A stretch of DNA of 64,000 nt from Gammaproteobacteria bacterium 45_16_T64. Lineage in GTDB: Bacteria > Pseudomonadota > Gammaproteobacteria > Pseudomonadales > Ketobacteraceae. Made by a program: the position numbers and the translations under genes. The notes below the pieces were generated by a model. It made no database searches and was not told where the DNA came from. It saw only the letters and a program-made list of their open reading frames with translations. The DNA lies in the NCBI GenBank assembly GCA_002162955.1, contig MABD01000011.1, forward strand, positions 85,693 to 149,692, given 5' to 3'. This document shows positions 1-9,935 of this stretch, piece after piece. Positions within the stretch are counted from its first letter, which is position 1. Each line of letters begins with the position of its first letter.

Positions 1-3000
1 GCTCACTGTCTCGCGGATCAAGGCGTTCTACCAGGCCAAACCGTCAGCGTGTTTGTTTCGCGCACTCCTTGGTGGATTGTGTCTGTGCTGGGTGTGATGA
101 AAGCGGGATGTAGCTACATTCCGATTGCGGCGGATTATCCAGAAGCGCGTGTGAAAGACATCGTCGACGATGCAGCGTCGGCCGCAGTGCTAGTAGACGG
201 CACGACAAAAGGTTGTGTGCCTGAAGGTATTGATCAGCAAGCGGTGATCGTGCTGAGTGATGATCAGCTTTCAAGTTATTCTACCCACTCTCTGGCGATA
301 AACACCGCAGTCGATGATTTGCTTTATACCATTTATACGTCGGGCTCTACGGGTAAACCAAAAGGCGCCAGCGTTACCCATAAAAACGCCGAAAATCTAT
401 ATGGCTGGTACACGAAAGCATATGATTTCAATCAGGACGGAAAAACGCTAATTATTAGTAGTCCAGGGTTTGATTTAACTCAGAAGAATATATTTGCCCC
501 TTTACGTACCGGTGGTGTTGTTGTGTTACCGGGTGTAGAGAGTTTTGATCCGAAAGCCATTGGTAAGGTTATTGCTGATAACGGTGTTACCCATCTTAAT
601 TGCGCACCCAGTGCCTTATACGGACTGTTAGAAAATGAAGATGTTGATTTAGCCGATCTTAGTTCATTGCGATATGTCTTGCTGGGTGGGGAGTCGATCC
701 AGCTAGAGCGCCTTGAGTCCTGGGCGCAGAGAGAGGATTGTCAATCACGACTCGTGAATATGTACGGTCCTACTGAGTGTACGGATATTGCGGCGAGTTA
801 TACCGTAGAGAATTTACGTGATTATTTTACTGGGGTCGCTAAGGGCAAATTGTCCAAAATTCTGCCCATTGGTATGCCGAATGCCAACGTTACGTTACAC
901 GTCTTGAATCAGCATTTGGTTCCGGTCGTTCCTGGCTGTATAGGGGAGTTGTGTATCAGTGGTGACAGTGTGGGGGCGGGGTATGTCAATCGAGAGGAGC
1001 TGAACAAAGAGTCTTTTGTTACCGTTGATGGAGAGCGAACGTATCGTACCGGTGATTTGGTACGGTACGATGATCAAGGGCGCCTGGTGTATGTGGACCG
1101 AAAAGATTTTCAGACCAAAGTTCGGGGCTATCGCATTGAACTCGGTGAAATTGAAAATGTATTGAATACGGTTACAACAGTTCGTGATGCGGTAGTGATC
1201 GTTAGAGAGGATATGCCTGGAGGCGCAGGGTTGACGGCTTATGTGGATATGCCGGGAATTGATACCGAGGCTCAACCTGATATTGTTCAGGGCTTGCGAG
1301 ATCGATTATTTAAGAATTTACCGGACTATATGGTTCCTGCGTCTATTTCATTGTTAGATGAATTACCGTTAAATCCGTCGGGCAAAGTGGATCGTAAGGC
1401 TCTTGCGGCATTACCGCTTGCGGACCTCGGTGGCGGTGTTGACATTGTTCCTCCACAGACGGAACTACAGGCGCAACTTGTTGATATTTGGCAGACCGTG
1501 TTGGGTATTGATACCTTAGGTATTAAGCAAGATTTCTTCCAGTTAGGTGGACATTCGTTATTGGCAACCAAAGTCGTATCTCGGGTCGCCAAAATAACCG
1601 ACGCAACAGTCTCGGTAAGAACGTTGTTTGAAGCGCCGACAATTGAATTATTTGCAGAGCAAATCACTCTGTTGGATGAAAAGAAATCCCAATTGCCCGC
1701 CATTGTTCGCATTGGATCCACAGAGGGTATTCCTTTGTCATTTGGTCAAAGCCGATTATGGTATTTCGATCAAATGAATCCAGGTTCTAGCGCAAATAAC
1801 ATGCCTTCCGCTATTCGAATAAAAGGGGCGTTTACTGTTGAGGTATTACAGCACGCGTTTGTGGAGCTGATACGTCGACATGAAACCTTACGCACGACCT
1901 TCTATTCAGATCAAGAGGGTAGACCTCTGCAACGGATATTGCCTGAGAGCGGCAATCAAATTCAAGTAATCTCTTATGTGGGTGATGATGATGCAGAGGC
2001 CAATGCAATGGCTTTTGCAGCGGGTGATCGAGCAACCGGGTTTGATCTAGAAAACGGGCCATTATTACGGGGTACATTGATACAACTCAATGATGATGAG
2101 AATTCAAAAGAGTCGATTCTAACATTCTGTATGCATCATATCATCAGTGATGGCATGTCGTTGGCGGTTCTATTAAAAGAGCTCACAACACTCTATATGG
2201 CGCGATTGCACAATGTTCCATCGCCGTTACCACCGTTACCATTACAATATGCAGATTTTGCTCAATGGCAACAGACCTATCTTACGGATGATGCGTTAGA
2301 AGAGCAGATTTCTTACTGGGAAGATCACCTGCGTGATGCACCAGCGCTGCTTGAGTTACCGACTGATCGCCCAAGACCAGCGGTACAAACAACCAATGGT
2401 AATATACGTAACTTACGTTTCTCCAAAGAGTTTGGAGAGCGATTGAATGAGTTCTCCCGTGAAAATGGTCTCACACCTTTTATGGTGATGTTGTTTTCCT
2501 GGAAAATGCTGCTATCTAAATATGCACAACAAGAGTCTATCTCTATTGGTGTACCCACGAGCGGTAGAACGCAGCAAGAGCTTGAGAATATTATAGGGTT
2601 CTTTATTAACAGCGTGGTGCTAAATACAACATTGCCTGCGAATCTATCGATTGCTGATGGTCTTAAGCGGGTACGTGAAACCGTGTTGGGCGGCTTTACG
2701 AATGAAAACGTACCGGTGGATATGGTATTTGAACGGCTCGATATAGATCGTAACCCCTCCTATACACCTCTGGTGCAGGTGGCGTTTCAACTCGTGACAA
2801 GCGATGGCTTTTCTCCTGAGCAAGAAGCGTTAGCCGCGCAGTTTGGTGACCTTTCTGTGGAGCCGCTCTCACTGGGTGGTGCATCTGCCAAGTTTGATAT
2901 GACCATGACGTTAACCCAATCAGCCGAAGGGTTATTTGGCGATTTGGAATTTAATACTGATTTATTTGATGAGTCGACTATTGATGCGGTGGTTGAGCAT

Positions 3001-6000
3001 TACCAATATCTTTCAGAATCCATTATGGCTGATCCACTTCAGCTTATGGGTAATACCGATCTGTGCAGTAAAAAAGATCTTATTCAAGCAGTAGGCTTGC
3101 CTCTGGAGGAGTATAACGACATTTGGCAGTTATCCGCGATGCAGTACGATATGCTGATGGATAACTTAATGAATCCAACGACATTGCAGAGCAGTCATGG
3201 TTGTGCTGTGCATCTTCATAGTGCTGTGGATAGTGATTTATGGCAGCGCTGTATTCAAGCCTTCTCGGACCAGTCAGGCATATTTCGGGCGAAATTTGTC
3301 GCAGCAAAATCATCTCATCTTGATATGGGCTATTTTGCTATTCGCAATGAACATTCGGTAAATTATCAACTTATGGATCTGAGCGCTGGTGATTACTCCG
3401 ACGCTGATATCAAGGCCATAACCGATAAGTTTGTGTATATCCCTTATGATGTGGTCAATGATGAATTGGTTCGTTTCCTTACCATAAAAATTGCAGATGA
3501 TCATTACGTTGTGGTGGCGGCAGTTCATCACGCAATTCAAGATGGCGCAGCGCTTCATGTATTTTGGGAGTCGGTGACCGGCGCTTACCAGCAGCAGCTC
3601 GATAGTCCTGGTGCACCGTGGGATTTCCCCGTGGATAATTTCACTGATTTTGTCGCCGAAGATCGCCTGATAATGGATACACCAGAAGTCGTTGATTTTT
3701 GGCGTGGCAAGCTATCGACAGTAGAGCCTTTGGACTTCTCTGTGCCTACGCCAGTCCCAGAACCTGGTGCATATCGAAGTCAAGAATTCTGGCTTGAAGA
3801 CGATCATTGGGCTCAGGTCAAAGCCTATTGCCGAAAGAAGCGAATAACACCTGCACTGTATTTCAAAGTGCTTTACGGTTTGGTGATAAATGCCTACTGC
3901 CGTCCTGATGGGGATTTTTCTATCCAGGAAACGATGGCAGGTCGGACCAAAGATTACTACACAACTCAAGGGTGTTTTATTCAGGAAATTCCCTTCGTAT
4001 TTAACAAAGCGGCTTTTGGTGCTTCGAGTAGTATCGTTGATTTATATAAAGACGTCAGGGCATTCCAAAAAGCTATTAAGAACTATCGATTGATATCCAT
4101 CGGTGAGCAGATGGCTCTGTCCCCTCGGGGCCGTGTGAGCTTTATGTACAATTACTATCTGTTCCTCAAAGGAACAGAATTTCTCGGCGAAGAGATTTTT
4201 ATAGAAGGCACCCCAAGTGATCCTTCAGGTAATGTGCAGGTTGTAGTGACCGAGGTTCGGGGCAATTTGCGGATTAACCTGTTGTATCACCCTCATGTCT
4301 TTGAGGACTTTGGTCTAGTTGATCGCATGGTGAGTATTAGTCGGCAATTGGTGATTGACGGTGTTGAAGAACTTGGCCAATTGCAATACGTCACTGATGA
4401 GGCAGAAATTGCCACGTTAATGGATAAATGGAACGATACCGAAGAGGCATTTGATCTTAGCAAGACGGTTCACACGCGCTTTGAAGAGCAGGTTTTGCAA
4501 ACACCAGCGTTGATTGCGGTGGTTGATGATAACGCTGCGTATAGCTATGAGATACTTAACCAACGTGCGAATCAATTGGCTCGTTATCTTGTTGATGTAG
4601 GTATTAATAGCGGTGACCTCGTTGGTTTATGTGCTGAGCGATCAGCCGATTTCCTTGTCGGTATCTTAGGTGTGATGAAGGCGGGTGGGGCTTATGTGCC
4701 CATGGATCCTAAGTATCCGCAGGAGCGTATTACGTACATGCGTGACAACTCGCAAGTGAGTGTATTGTTGAGTCAACAACACCTAGCCGAAAAGGTAGAA
4801 GGAAGTGATGCGGCTAATGTTGTTTACCTCGATAGCGATTGGCCGAAGATATCAAATTTCGAAAACACCAATTTATTACTTGATATCCCTTCGACGAATC
4901 GGGCGTATATGATCTACACCTCCGGTTCTACCGGCCAACCAAAGGGCGCAATTGTTCGTCACAATGGTGCAGTAAACCATATTGAAGCTGAGCGTAAAGC
5001 GCTAGAGTTTGACAGAAGCTTTAGTTTTCTTCAGACGGCACCTTCCTCTTCTGATATTTCCGTATGGCAGTTCGTTGGTCCGGTAATTTGTGGCGGAAAA
5101 TCTGTGGTGCTGGATGAAGTGACCAACGCTCAGAAGATGTTTGAACTGGTGAAAGAACACGATATAGACATTGTGGAGCTGGTTCCTGTGGCGTTGCAGT
5201 TGCTAATGGAATACATCAAACAATTACCCGAAAGCGAACGAGCCTTGCCAGCGTTGCGATGGATGATGGCGACGGGTGAAGCCGTATCAGTCGACTTGGT
5301 GAATTCATGGTTGGCATTGTACCCTGCGATCCCCGTGGTGAACGCTTACGGTCCGACAGAAGCAGCGGATGATGTTATTCAGTGTGCAATTGACAAGCCT
5401 TTACCTGCTGGGCAGCGGTCTGTGCCTATTGGTAAGCCACTAGCAAATCTTCAAGTATTGATACTGGATGATCATCAGCGTTTGGTACCTGCGGGGATTC
5501 CTGGTGAGATCTGTATTTCAGGTGTCGGTGTGGGTGAAGGTTATTGGAATAATCCAGAAAAAACCGATGAGGCTTTTGTCGACCATCCAATAGATGCTGA
5601 CAAAGGTAAGATTTATCGTACCGGTGATTTAGGGCGCTGGTTGGCAGGTGGTTCGATTGAATATTTAGATCGAGTCGATAATCAGGTGAAAGTACGTGGT
5701 TTCAGAATTGAGCTTGGCGAAGTGGAAGCGGCGGTGACGGCGCTGAATTCAGTCCGAGAGGCGGCGGTGATTGTTCGTGATGATATGCCTGGCGGAACAG
5801 CTTTGGCTGCTTACGTTGTACCGGCGATCGATGATTTTGATGTGTCTGCCACTCGGGCGCTATTACGTGCCGCGCTGCCGGATTACATGGTGCCAACAGC
5901 GTTGGTTGCGTTAGATACATTACCACTCACTCCTGCAGGTAAAGTTGATAGAAAGTCGTTGCCTAAACCGAAGGCGATGGTATTGGATAGTGGGGAATAT

Positions 6001-7044
6001 GTAGCACCCCGAACTACACTCGAATCGACCTTGGTTGATATGTGGGAGTCATTACTGCCCGTAGAGCAGGTGGGAGTCACGGATAACTTCTTCGATATTG
6101 GCGGGCACTCTCTCATTGGTGTGAGATTGATGGCGCGTATTGGCCAGGAGTTTTCTATCTCGTTACAGATAACCGAGCTATTAAACGCCCCTACGATTGA
6201 AAAGCTAGCGGTGGTGATTCAAGAAGAAAATGGTTCTACTGAGTGGACGCCACTCGTGACTTTGAAGCGTGTGACAGAAACAGACGTTGTCAAACCAGCG
6301 AGACCGTTGTTCTTTATTCACCCAGTAGGCGGTGATGTGCTGTGTTATACCGACATTGCCGCCACGTTGCCTGCGAATGTACCGGTTTATGGTTTGCAGT
6401 CGCGAGGTTTTGCATTAGGCATGGATGTCTATGGTTCTATCGATGAAATGGTGGAGGCTTATGCTGGCGCTATATTGAGCGCACAAACCGAAGGGCCTTA
6501 TCAGATTGCTGCGCAATCTTTGGGCGGGGTGATTGCATTAAAGGTGGCGGAAGCACTCACTGCTAAGGGCCATAAGGTTGGTCCAATCTTTATGTTTGAT
6601 ACCTACACTCCGGAAGTCATGATTAAAGACCAGCCTTCTAATGTAGAAATTATTGAAGCGGCTATTGGGCAACCATTACCCAAAAATGTGAAGCAACTGG
6701 TTTCTTCGGGCGATGATGCGTGGTTGGAGATGATGTATAAAACCGCAAGAGCGGCGAAAATTCTGCAAGAGGACTTCACATTTGAGCAGATACAGTCTGT
6801 ATATAAAGTGGCCCTGACAAATCATGAATTGGTTTCGGCGATCGAATTAGGTAATATACACGGCGATGTTTATCACTTTGCCGCGAAAGACCTTAAGACT
6901 AATGAAAGCTCCCAAGACGGTTGGAAAGCCCTTGGTTATGCGTTTACTTATCAGCAATCAGTAGGTGAGCATGAATCTATGATTCGTGGCGATAACGCTG
7001 TGGTACTGGGTCAGAAGATCAAAGAAATTATTGCAAGGGCCTAA
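1..7044 (+). CDS. Nonribosomal peptide synthetase, C-terminal part (A-T-C-C-A-T-TE), 5' end outside window
   Basis: The reading frame is open from base 1, so the N-terminus is missing. Domains in order: A1 (to about 1430; YTSGSTGKPKG, MYGPTE, YRTGD, NPSGKVDRK); carrier T1 (LGGHS, Ser codon 1555); C1 (about 1700-3070; HHIISDG near 2135); a second C-family domain (about 3110-4400; HHAIQDG near 3525); A2 (about 4440-5960); T2 (Ser codon 6109); thioesterase (about 6300-7040; Ser codon 6517 in AQSLGG). Aligned by eye to PheA, the A2 pocket reads D-I-W-E-M-T-A-D-D, one change from the known Dab code DIWELTADD. A1 reads about D-L-K-N-L-G-M-D-I, which I cannot assign. As the last enzyme of an assembly line it adds Dab (inferred) and releases the peptide by hydrolysis or cyclisation. 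Upstream modules probably lie to the left. Confidence 0.95.
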   Translation, partial: AHCLADQGVLPGQTVSVFVSRTPWWIVSVLGVMKAGCSYIPIAADYPEARVKDIVDDAASAAVLVDGTTKGCVPEGIDQQAVIVLSDDQLSSYSTHSLAINTAVDDLLYTIYTSGSTGKPKGASVTHKNAENLYGWYTKAYDFNQDGKTLIISSPGFDLTQKNIFAPLRTGGVVVLPGVESFDPKAIGKVIADNGVTHLNCAPSALYGLLENEDVDLADLSSLRYVLLGGESIQLERLESWAQREDCQSRLVNMYGPTECTDIAASYTVENLRDYFTGVAKGKLSKILPIGMPNANVTLHVLNQHLVPVVPGCIGELCISGDSVGAGYVNREELNKESFVTVDGERTYRTGDLVRYDDQGRLVYVDRKDFQTKVRGYRIELGEIENVLNTVTTVRDAVVIVREDMPGGAGLTAYVDMPGIDTEAQPDIVQGLRDRLFKNLPDYMVPASISLLDELPLNPSGKVDRKALAALPLADLGGGVDIVPPQTELQAQLVDIWQTVLGIDTLGIKQDFFQLGGHSLLATKVVSRVAKITDATVSVRTLFEAPTIELFAEQITLLDEKKSQLPAIVRIGSTEGIPLSFGQSRLWYFDQMNPGSSANNMPSAIRIKGAFTVEVLQHAFVELIRRHETLRTTFYSDQEGRPLQRILPESGNQIQVISYVGDDDAEANAMAFAAGDRATGFDLENGPLLRGTLIQLNDDENSKESILTFCMHHIISDGMSLAVLLKELTTLYMARLHNVPSPLPPLPLQYADFAQWQQTYLTDDALEEQISYWEDHLRDAPALLELPTDRPRPAVQTTNGNIRNLRFSKEFGERLNEFSRENGLTPFMVMLFSWKMLLSKYAQQESISIGVPTSGRTQQELENIIGFFINSVVLNTTLPANLSIADGLKRVRETVLGGFTNENVPVDMVFERLDIDRNPSYTPLVQVAFQLVTSDGFSPEQEALAAQFGDLSVEPLSLGGASAKFDMTMTLTQSAEGLFGDLEFNTDLFDESTIDAVVEHYQYLSESIMADPLQLMGNTDLCSKKDLIQAVGLPLEEYNDIWQLSAMQYDMLMDNLMNPTTLQSSHGCAVHLHSAVDSDLWQRCIQAFSDQSGIFRAKFVAAKSSHLDMGYFAIRNEHSVNYQLMDLSAGDYSDADIKAITDKFVYIPYDVVNDELVRFLTIKIADDHYVVVAAVHHAIQDGAALHVFWESVTGAYQQQLDSPGAPWDFPVDNFTDFVAEDRLIMDTPEVVDFWRGKLSTVEPLDFSVPTPVPEPGAYRSQEFWLEDDHWAQVKAYCRKKRITPALYFKVLYGLVINAYCRPDGDFSIQETMAGRTKDYYTTQGCFIQEIPFVFNKAAFGASSSIVDLYKDVRAFQKAIKNYRLISIGEQMALSPRGRVSFMYNYYLFLKGTEFLGEEIFIEGTPSDPSGNVQVVVTEVRGNLRINLLYHPHVFEDFGLVDRMVSISRQLVIDGVEELGQLQYVTDEAEIATLMDKWNDTEEAFDLSKTVHTRFEEQVLQTPALIAVVDDNAAYSYEILNQRANQLARYLVDVGINSGDLVGLCAERSADFLVGILGVMKAGGAYVPMDPKYPQERITYMRDNSQVSVLLSQQHLAEKVEGSDAANVVYLDSDWPKISNFENTNLLLDIPSTNRAYMIYTSGSTGQPKGAIVRHNGAVNHIEAERKALEFDRSFSFLQTAPSSSDISVWQFVGPVICGGKSVVLDEVTNAQKMFELVKEHDIDIVELVPVALQLLMEYIKQLPESERALPALRWMMATGEAVSVDLVNSWLALYPAIPVVNAYGPTEAADDVIQCAIDKPLPAGQRSVPIGKPLANLQVLILDDHQRLVPAGIPGEICISGVGVGEGYWNNPEKTDEAFVDHPIDADKGKIYRTGDLGRWLAGGSIEYLDRVDNQVKVRGFRIELGEVEAAVTALNSVREAAVIVRDDMPGGTALAAYVVPAIDDFDVSATRALLRAALPDYMVPTALVALDTLPLTPAGKVDRKSLPKPKAMVLDSGEYVAPRTTLESTLVDMWESLLPVEQVGVTDNFFDIGGHSLIGVRLMARIGQEFSISLQITELLNAPTIEKLAVVIQEENGSTEWTPLVTLKRVTETDVVKPARPLFFIHPVGGDVLCYTDIAATLPANVPVYGLQSRGFALGMDVYGSIDEMVEAYAGAILSAQTEGPYQIAAQSLGGVIALKVAEALTAKGHKVGPIFMFDTYTPEVMIKDQPSNVEIIEAAIGQPLPKNVKQLVSSGDDAWLEMMYKTARAAKILQEDFTFEQIQSVYKVALTNHELVSAIELGNIHGDVYHFAAKDLKTNESSQDGWKALGYAFTYQQSVGEHESMIRGDNAVVLGQKIKEIIARA

Positions 7045-7089
7045 TATAGGGCCCAATGAGTAGCTCGAAAATCATAGGAAAGCGTGTTA

Positions 7090-8349
7090 ATGAGTACCGA
7101 AGTATTTTCCCAATATGAGTCAGAAGTAAGGTCTTACTGTCGTTCTTTTCCGGTCGTTTTTAGTCGAGCCAAAGGCGCGGAGCTATGGACTGAAGGTGGA
7201 GGTCGCTATATCGACTTTTTTGCGGGGGCCGGCGCGCTAAATTATGGACATAACCCCGATGCAATTAAGGCTAAATTGGTCGAGTATCTTCAATCCGATA
7301 ATATTGTTCATGGATTGGACCTGTTTACGGGTGCCAAGCGAACTTTTCTAACGGCACTACATGAGAAAATCTTACAGCCACGTGGCTTAGATTATCGCAC
7401 ACAGTTCTGTGGCCCAACGGGCACTAACGCCGTTGAAGCAGCTATTAAGATTGCCAGAAAAGTCACTGGGCGAACGGGGATTTTCTCGTTTCAAGGCGGT
7501 TTCCATGGCATGACGCTGGGTGCGTTAGCCGCGACAGGCAATCAATATAACCGCGGAGGCGCTGGTGTGCCCTTGGGCAACGTGCATTTTATGCCGTACC
7601 CCCATGGTTTTATGGGGACTTTCGATAGTATTGAGTACATGGATACTATTCTAAGCGATCCAAGCTCCGGCTATGAAAAGCCAGCAGCCATGCTATTGGA
7701 AACAGTTCAAGCAGAAGGAGGGATTGTTGAGGCTCCTATTGAGTGGCTACAACGATTGCGTGAGCTGTGTGATAAGCACGATATGTTGATGATTGTTGAT
7801 GATATTCAAGTAGGGTGCGGAAGAGCGGGTTATTTCTTCTCTTTTGAGCGTGCAGGAATTATTCCTGATATCGTCACATTGTCAAAATCTATCAGTGGAT
7901 ATGGCTTGCCGATGGCCATTGTGTTGATGAAGCCAGAATTAGATAAATGGATGCCCGGTGAGCATAACGGGACCTTCCGGGGTAATCAGTTGGCTTTCAT
8001 TGGTGGTGCTGCTGCGATAGATCTGTGGGAGACCGAGAGCATTCAGCAGCAAGTGAAAGACAAAGCTGAGTATATTGAGAGCTTTCTAAAGAACGAAATC
8101 GCGACACTTGATACAAAAATAGAAATACGTGGCATTGGCATGATCTGGGGTATTGACCTGAGCAAACTTGATGAGCCAGATAAGGCTGATCAAGTGCTGG
8201 CTAAGTGCTTCGAGGCGGGTCTTGTGATTGAGAGTGCAGGTCGCAAAGGGCAGGTTGTTAAGTTGTTGCCACCGCTCACTATTCCTATGCCGCTACTGGA
8301 AGAAGGGTGTGGAATTCTCAAGGATGCTTTTCTAGCATCACTTAGTTAG
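7090..8349 (+). CDS. Diaminobutyrate-2-oxoglutarate aminotransferase (EctB/PvdH-like)
   Basis: This is a 419-residue class III PLP aminotransferase. Visible features are the PLP-binding GPTGTNAVEAA segment, the FQGGFHGMTLGALA motif, the VDDIQVGCGRAG stretch with the PLP-contacting Asp, and the Schiff-base lysine in LSKSISGYGLPMA. These match the EctB / PvdH family, which makes L-2,4-diaminobutyrate from aspartate semialdehyde and glutamate. The ATG at 7090 has AGGAAAG about seven bases upstream and is preferred over the GTG at 7084. The gene follows the NRPS by 45 bp. No ectA or ectC is adjacent, so ectoine synthesis is unlikely. Supplying Dab to the Dab-like A domain of the NRPS is the simplest role (inference). 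Confidence 0.88.
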   Translation: MSTEVFSQYESEVRSYCRSFPVVFSRAKGAELWTEGGGRYIDFFAGAGALNYGHNPDAIKAKLVEYLQSDNIVHGLDLFTGAKRTFLTALHEKILQPRGLDYRTQFCGPTGTNAVEAAIKIARKVTGRTGIFSFQGGFHGMTLGALAATGNQYNRGGAGVPLGNVHFMPYPHGFMGTFDSIEYMDTILSDPSSGYEKPAAMLLETVQAEGGIVEAPIEWLQRLRELCDKHDMLMIVDDIQVGCGRAGYFFSFERAGIIPDIVTLSKSISGYGLPMAIVLMKPELDKWMPGEHNGTFRGNQLAFIGGAAAIDLWETESIQQQVKDKAEYIESFLKNEIATLDTKIEIRGIGMIWGIDLSKLDEPDKADQVLAKCFEAGLVIESAGRKGQVVKLLPPLTIPMPLLEEGCGILKDAFLASLS

Positions 8350-8398
8350 ATCTTATAGGCCTACTTTATGGGGCGTTGACGTCGCGGTATCGTATATT

Positions 8399-9715
8399 AT
8401 GACCGGTTTGAAGTTGTTTTATTTTGTTCTGATAGGGCAAGCTGTTTCCCTGCTTGGCTCCACCTTGACCAATTTTGGATTAGGCGTGTGGGCGTATGAA
8501 ATTAGCAACGAGGTAAGCGACTTTACCACTATAGCAATAGCGTCCACGCTTCCAGGCATTTTGCTTGCACCTTTTATAGGCTCACTTATTGACCGCTCCA
8601 AACGAAAAGCGATTCTTTTTGGTGCTCAGTTTGGGAGCGCCCTAGTAACAATCACCCTCGCGACGTTGTATTGGACTGATCAGCTACAGGTTTGGCACAT
8701 TATCGCGGTGGTACCCTTTGGATCTGTATGCGTCACAATGCTACAAGTAGGGTTTGCCTCTTGTATCTCTTTGGTGGTGCCAAAAGAATCCTTGAGTAAA
8801 GCCAATGGCGCGCTCGCGCTTGGGTTTGGTAGTGTCCAATTGGCCGGGCCTATGTTGGCGGGAGCCGCATTAGATACTATTGGGATGCGAGGCATATTTC
8901 TGATTGATATCGTGACTTTTGGCGTTGGCCTTTTGACGATCGCTGTTGTTGCTATTCCCACTCCAGCCCGTGACCCCGAGAAGAAAAAATTCACCTTTGC
9001 CAGCATGTTCTCTGATTTGGCTGAAGCCTATCGCTATATGAAGGATAAGAAAGGGCTATTGGGTGGGTTGTACGTATTTGCCTTGGTGGGTTTTAATGTC
9101 TCCATGGTGCAGGTACTTTTTCTGCCTTTGCTTTTAGGTGTAGGTACTCGGACTGACCTCGGTTTTGTTCAATCGATGGGGGGAGTAGGTACATTGGTTG
9201 GTGGAATATTAATGATCAGCTGGAAAGGCGCCTCACGTCAGATGTTCGCGGTATTAGGCGCGGCGACCTTTGTCTCGATGATGTTAGTGGTGCTTCCTGT
9301 TGCCCAACAAATTTGGATGTTGGCTGCGGGAGCCTTTGTTATTATGCTGGCAGCGCCGATTTCCGCTGCATCGAGTCAAACTCTGTGGCAAAAGAAGATA
9401 GATGCTTCCATTCAAGGAAGAGTATTTGGGCTGCGGAATACAATTTCCCGAGCAGCACAGCCCTTGGCATTTTTTATGGCGGGATATCTAGCGGATACCT
9501 ACTTCGAACCCTCAATGCTTGAAGGTGGAGCGCTTGCGCCATTCTTTGGTGATGTTTGGGGAGTAGGTCAAGGGAGAGGCGTGGCATTATTGATATCTTG
9601 TGCCGGTCTAGCAAGTTTATTGGTGGTATTGGTTGCATGGATGATACCGAGTATTAGACGAGCCGATATAAATCTTCCTGACGTTGTTGTGGATCCTGTC
9701 ACTAGCCAACCGTGA
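8399..9715 (+). CDS. MFS exporter, EntS-like
   Basis: This 438-residue protein has about twelve hydrophobic segments and the major facilitator loop signature SLIDRSKRKAILFGA between segments 2 and 3. The overall pattern fits the drug/siderophore exporter branch (EntS-like, proton antiport) in the inner membrane. It lies 49 bp after the aminotransferase on the same strand, so it probably exports the peptide made by the NRPS. The ribosome binding site before the ATG is poor. The assignment to MFS is firm; the substrate is inferred only from context. Confidence 0.82.
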   Translation: MTGLKLFYFVLIGQAVSLLGSTLTNFGLGVWAYEISNEVSDFTTIAIASTLPGILLAPFIGSLIDRSKRKAILFGAQFGSALVTITLATLYWTDQLQVWHIIAVVPFGSVCVTMLQVGFASCISLVVPKESLSKANGALALGFGSVQLAGPMLAGAALDTIGMRGIFLIDIVTFGVGLLTIAVVAIPTPARDPEKKKFTFASMFSDLAEAYRYMKDKKGLLGGLYVFALVGFNVSMVQVLFLPLLLGVGTRTDLGFVQSMGGVGTLVGGILMISWKGASRQMFAVLGAATFVSMMLVVLPVAQQIWMLAAGAFVIMLAAPISAASSQTLWQKKIDASIQGRVFGLRNTISRAAQPLAFFMAGYLADTYFEPSMLEGGALAPFFGDVWGVGQGRGVALLISCAGLASLLVVLVAWMIPSIRRADINLPDVVVDPVTSQP

Positions 9716-9724
9716 AAAGCATCA

Positions 9725-9750
9725 GTGCACCCTAATTAATATAGGTGTAC
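9725..9750. terminator. Possible weak hairpin after the MFS gene
   Basis: GTGCACC and GGTGTAC pair as a 7-bp stem (one G-T wobble) around a 12-base AT-rich loop, 10 bp after the MFS stop. GTGTTTTTC follows about 8 bp later. It could be an inefficient terminator or an imperfect operator sharing GTACACC-like arms with the palindrome at 9920. Confidence 0.3.
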
Positions 9751-9919
9751 CCTGGTGTTTTTCACAGTTCGGTCACATCCCTTTGTTACCGTGGGTTTCA
9801 GCAATGTTACAGTTTGTAAAATTGCGCAGTATTTACTTTGTCGGTTATTGACGGGGAAATTCTTTGAGGGCTATATTTGTCTATACATTGAGCTGCATTT
9901 TGTGGCTCGCGGCCAGTAG

Positions 9920-9935
9920 TGGTACACGTGTACCA
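9920..9935. promoter_or_regulatory. 16-bp perfect palindrome, candidate operator
   Basis: TGGTACACGTGTACCA is a perfect 16-bp palindrome in the 360-bp gap between the MFS gene and the thioesterase gene. The rest of the gap holds no ORF with coding character. Its length and symmetry suit a dimeric repressor or activator. No regulator gene is adjacent, so the binding protein is unknown. It lies about 140 bp upstream of the thioesterase start. Confidence 0.45.

Noticed and set aside
300..1140. Substrate call for the first A domain
   Set aside because: The by-eye code (D-L-K-N-L-G-M-D-I) shares residues with Thr and hydroxyornithine codes but matches neither, so no substrate is assigned.
3080..3969. 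Minus-strand open frames inside the NRPS and similar antisense frames elsewhere
   Set aside because: They overlap well-supported genes, lack ribosome binding sites and encode no recognisable motif.
7037..7055. Hairpin GGGCCT-AATAT-AGGGCC at the NRPS stop as terminator
   Set aside because: The stem is 6 bp with no T-run, and the next gene starts 45 bp later on the same strand. Termination here is unlikely.
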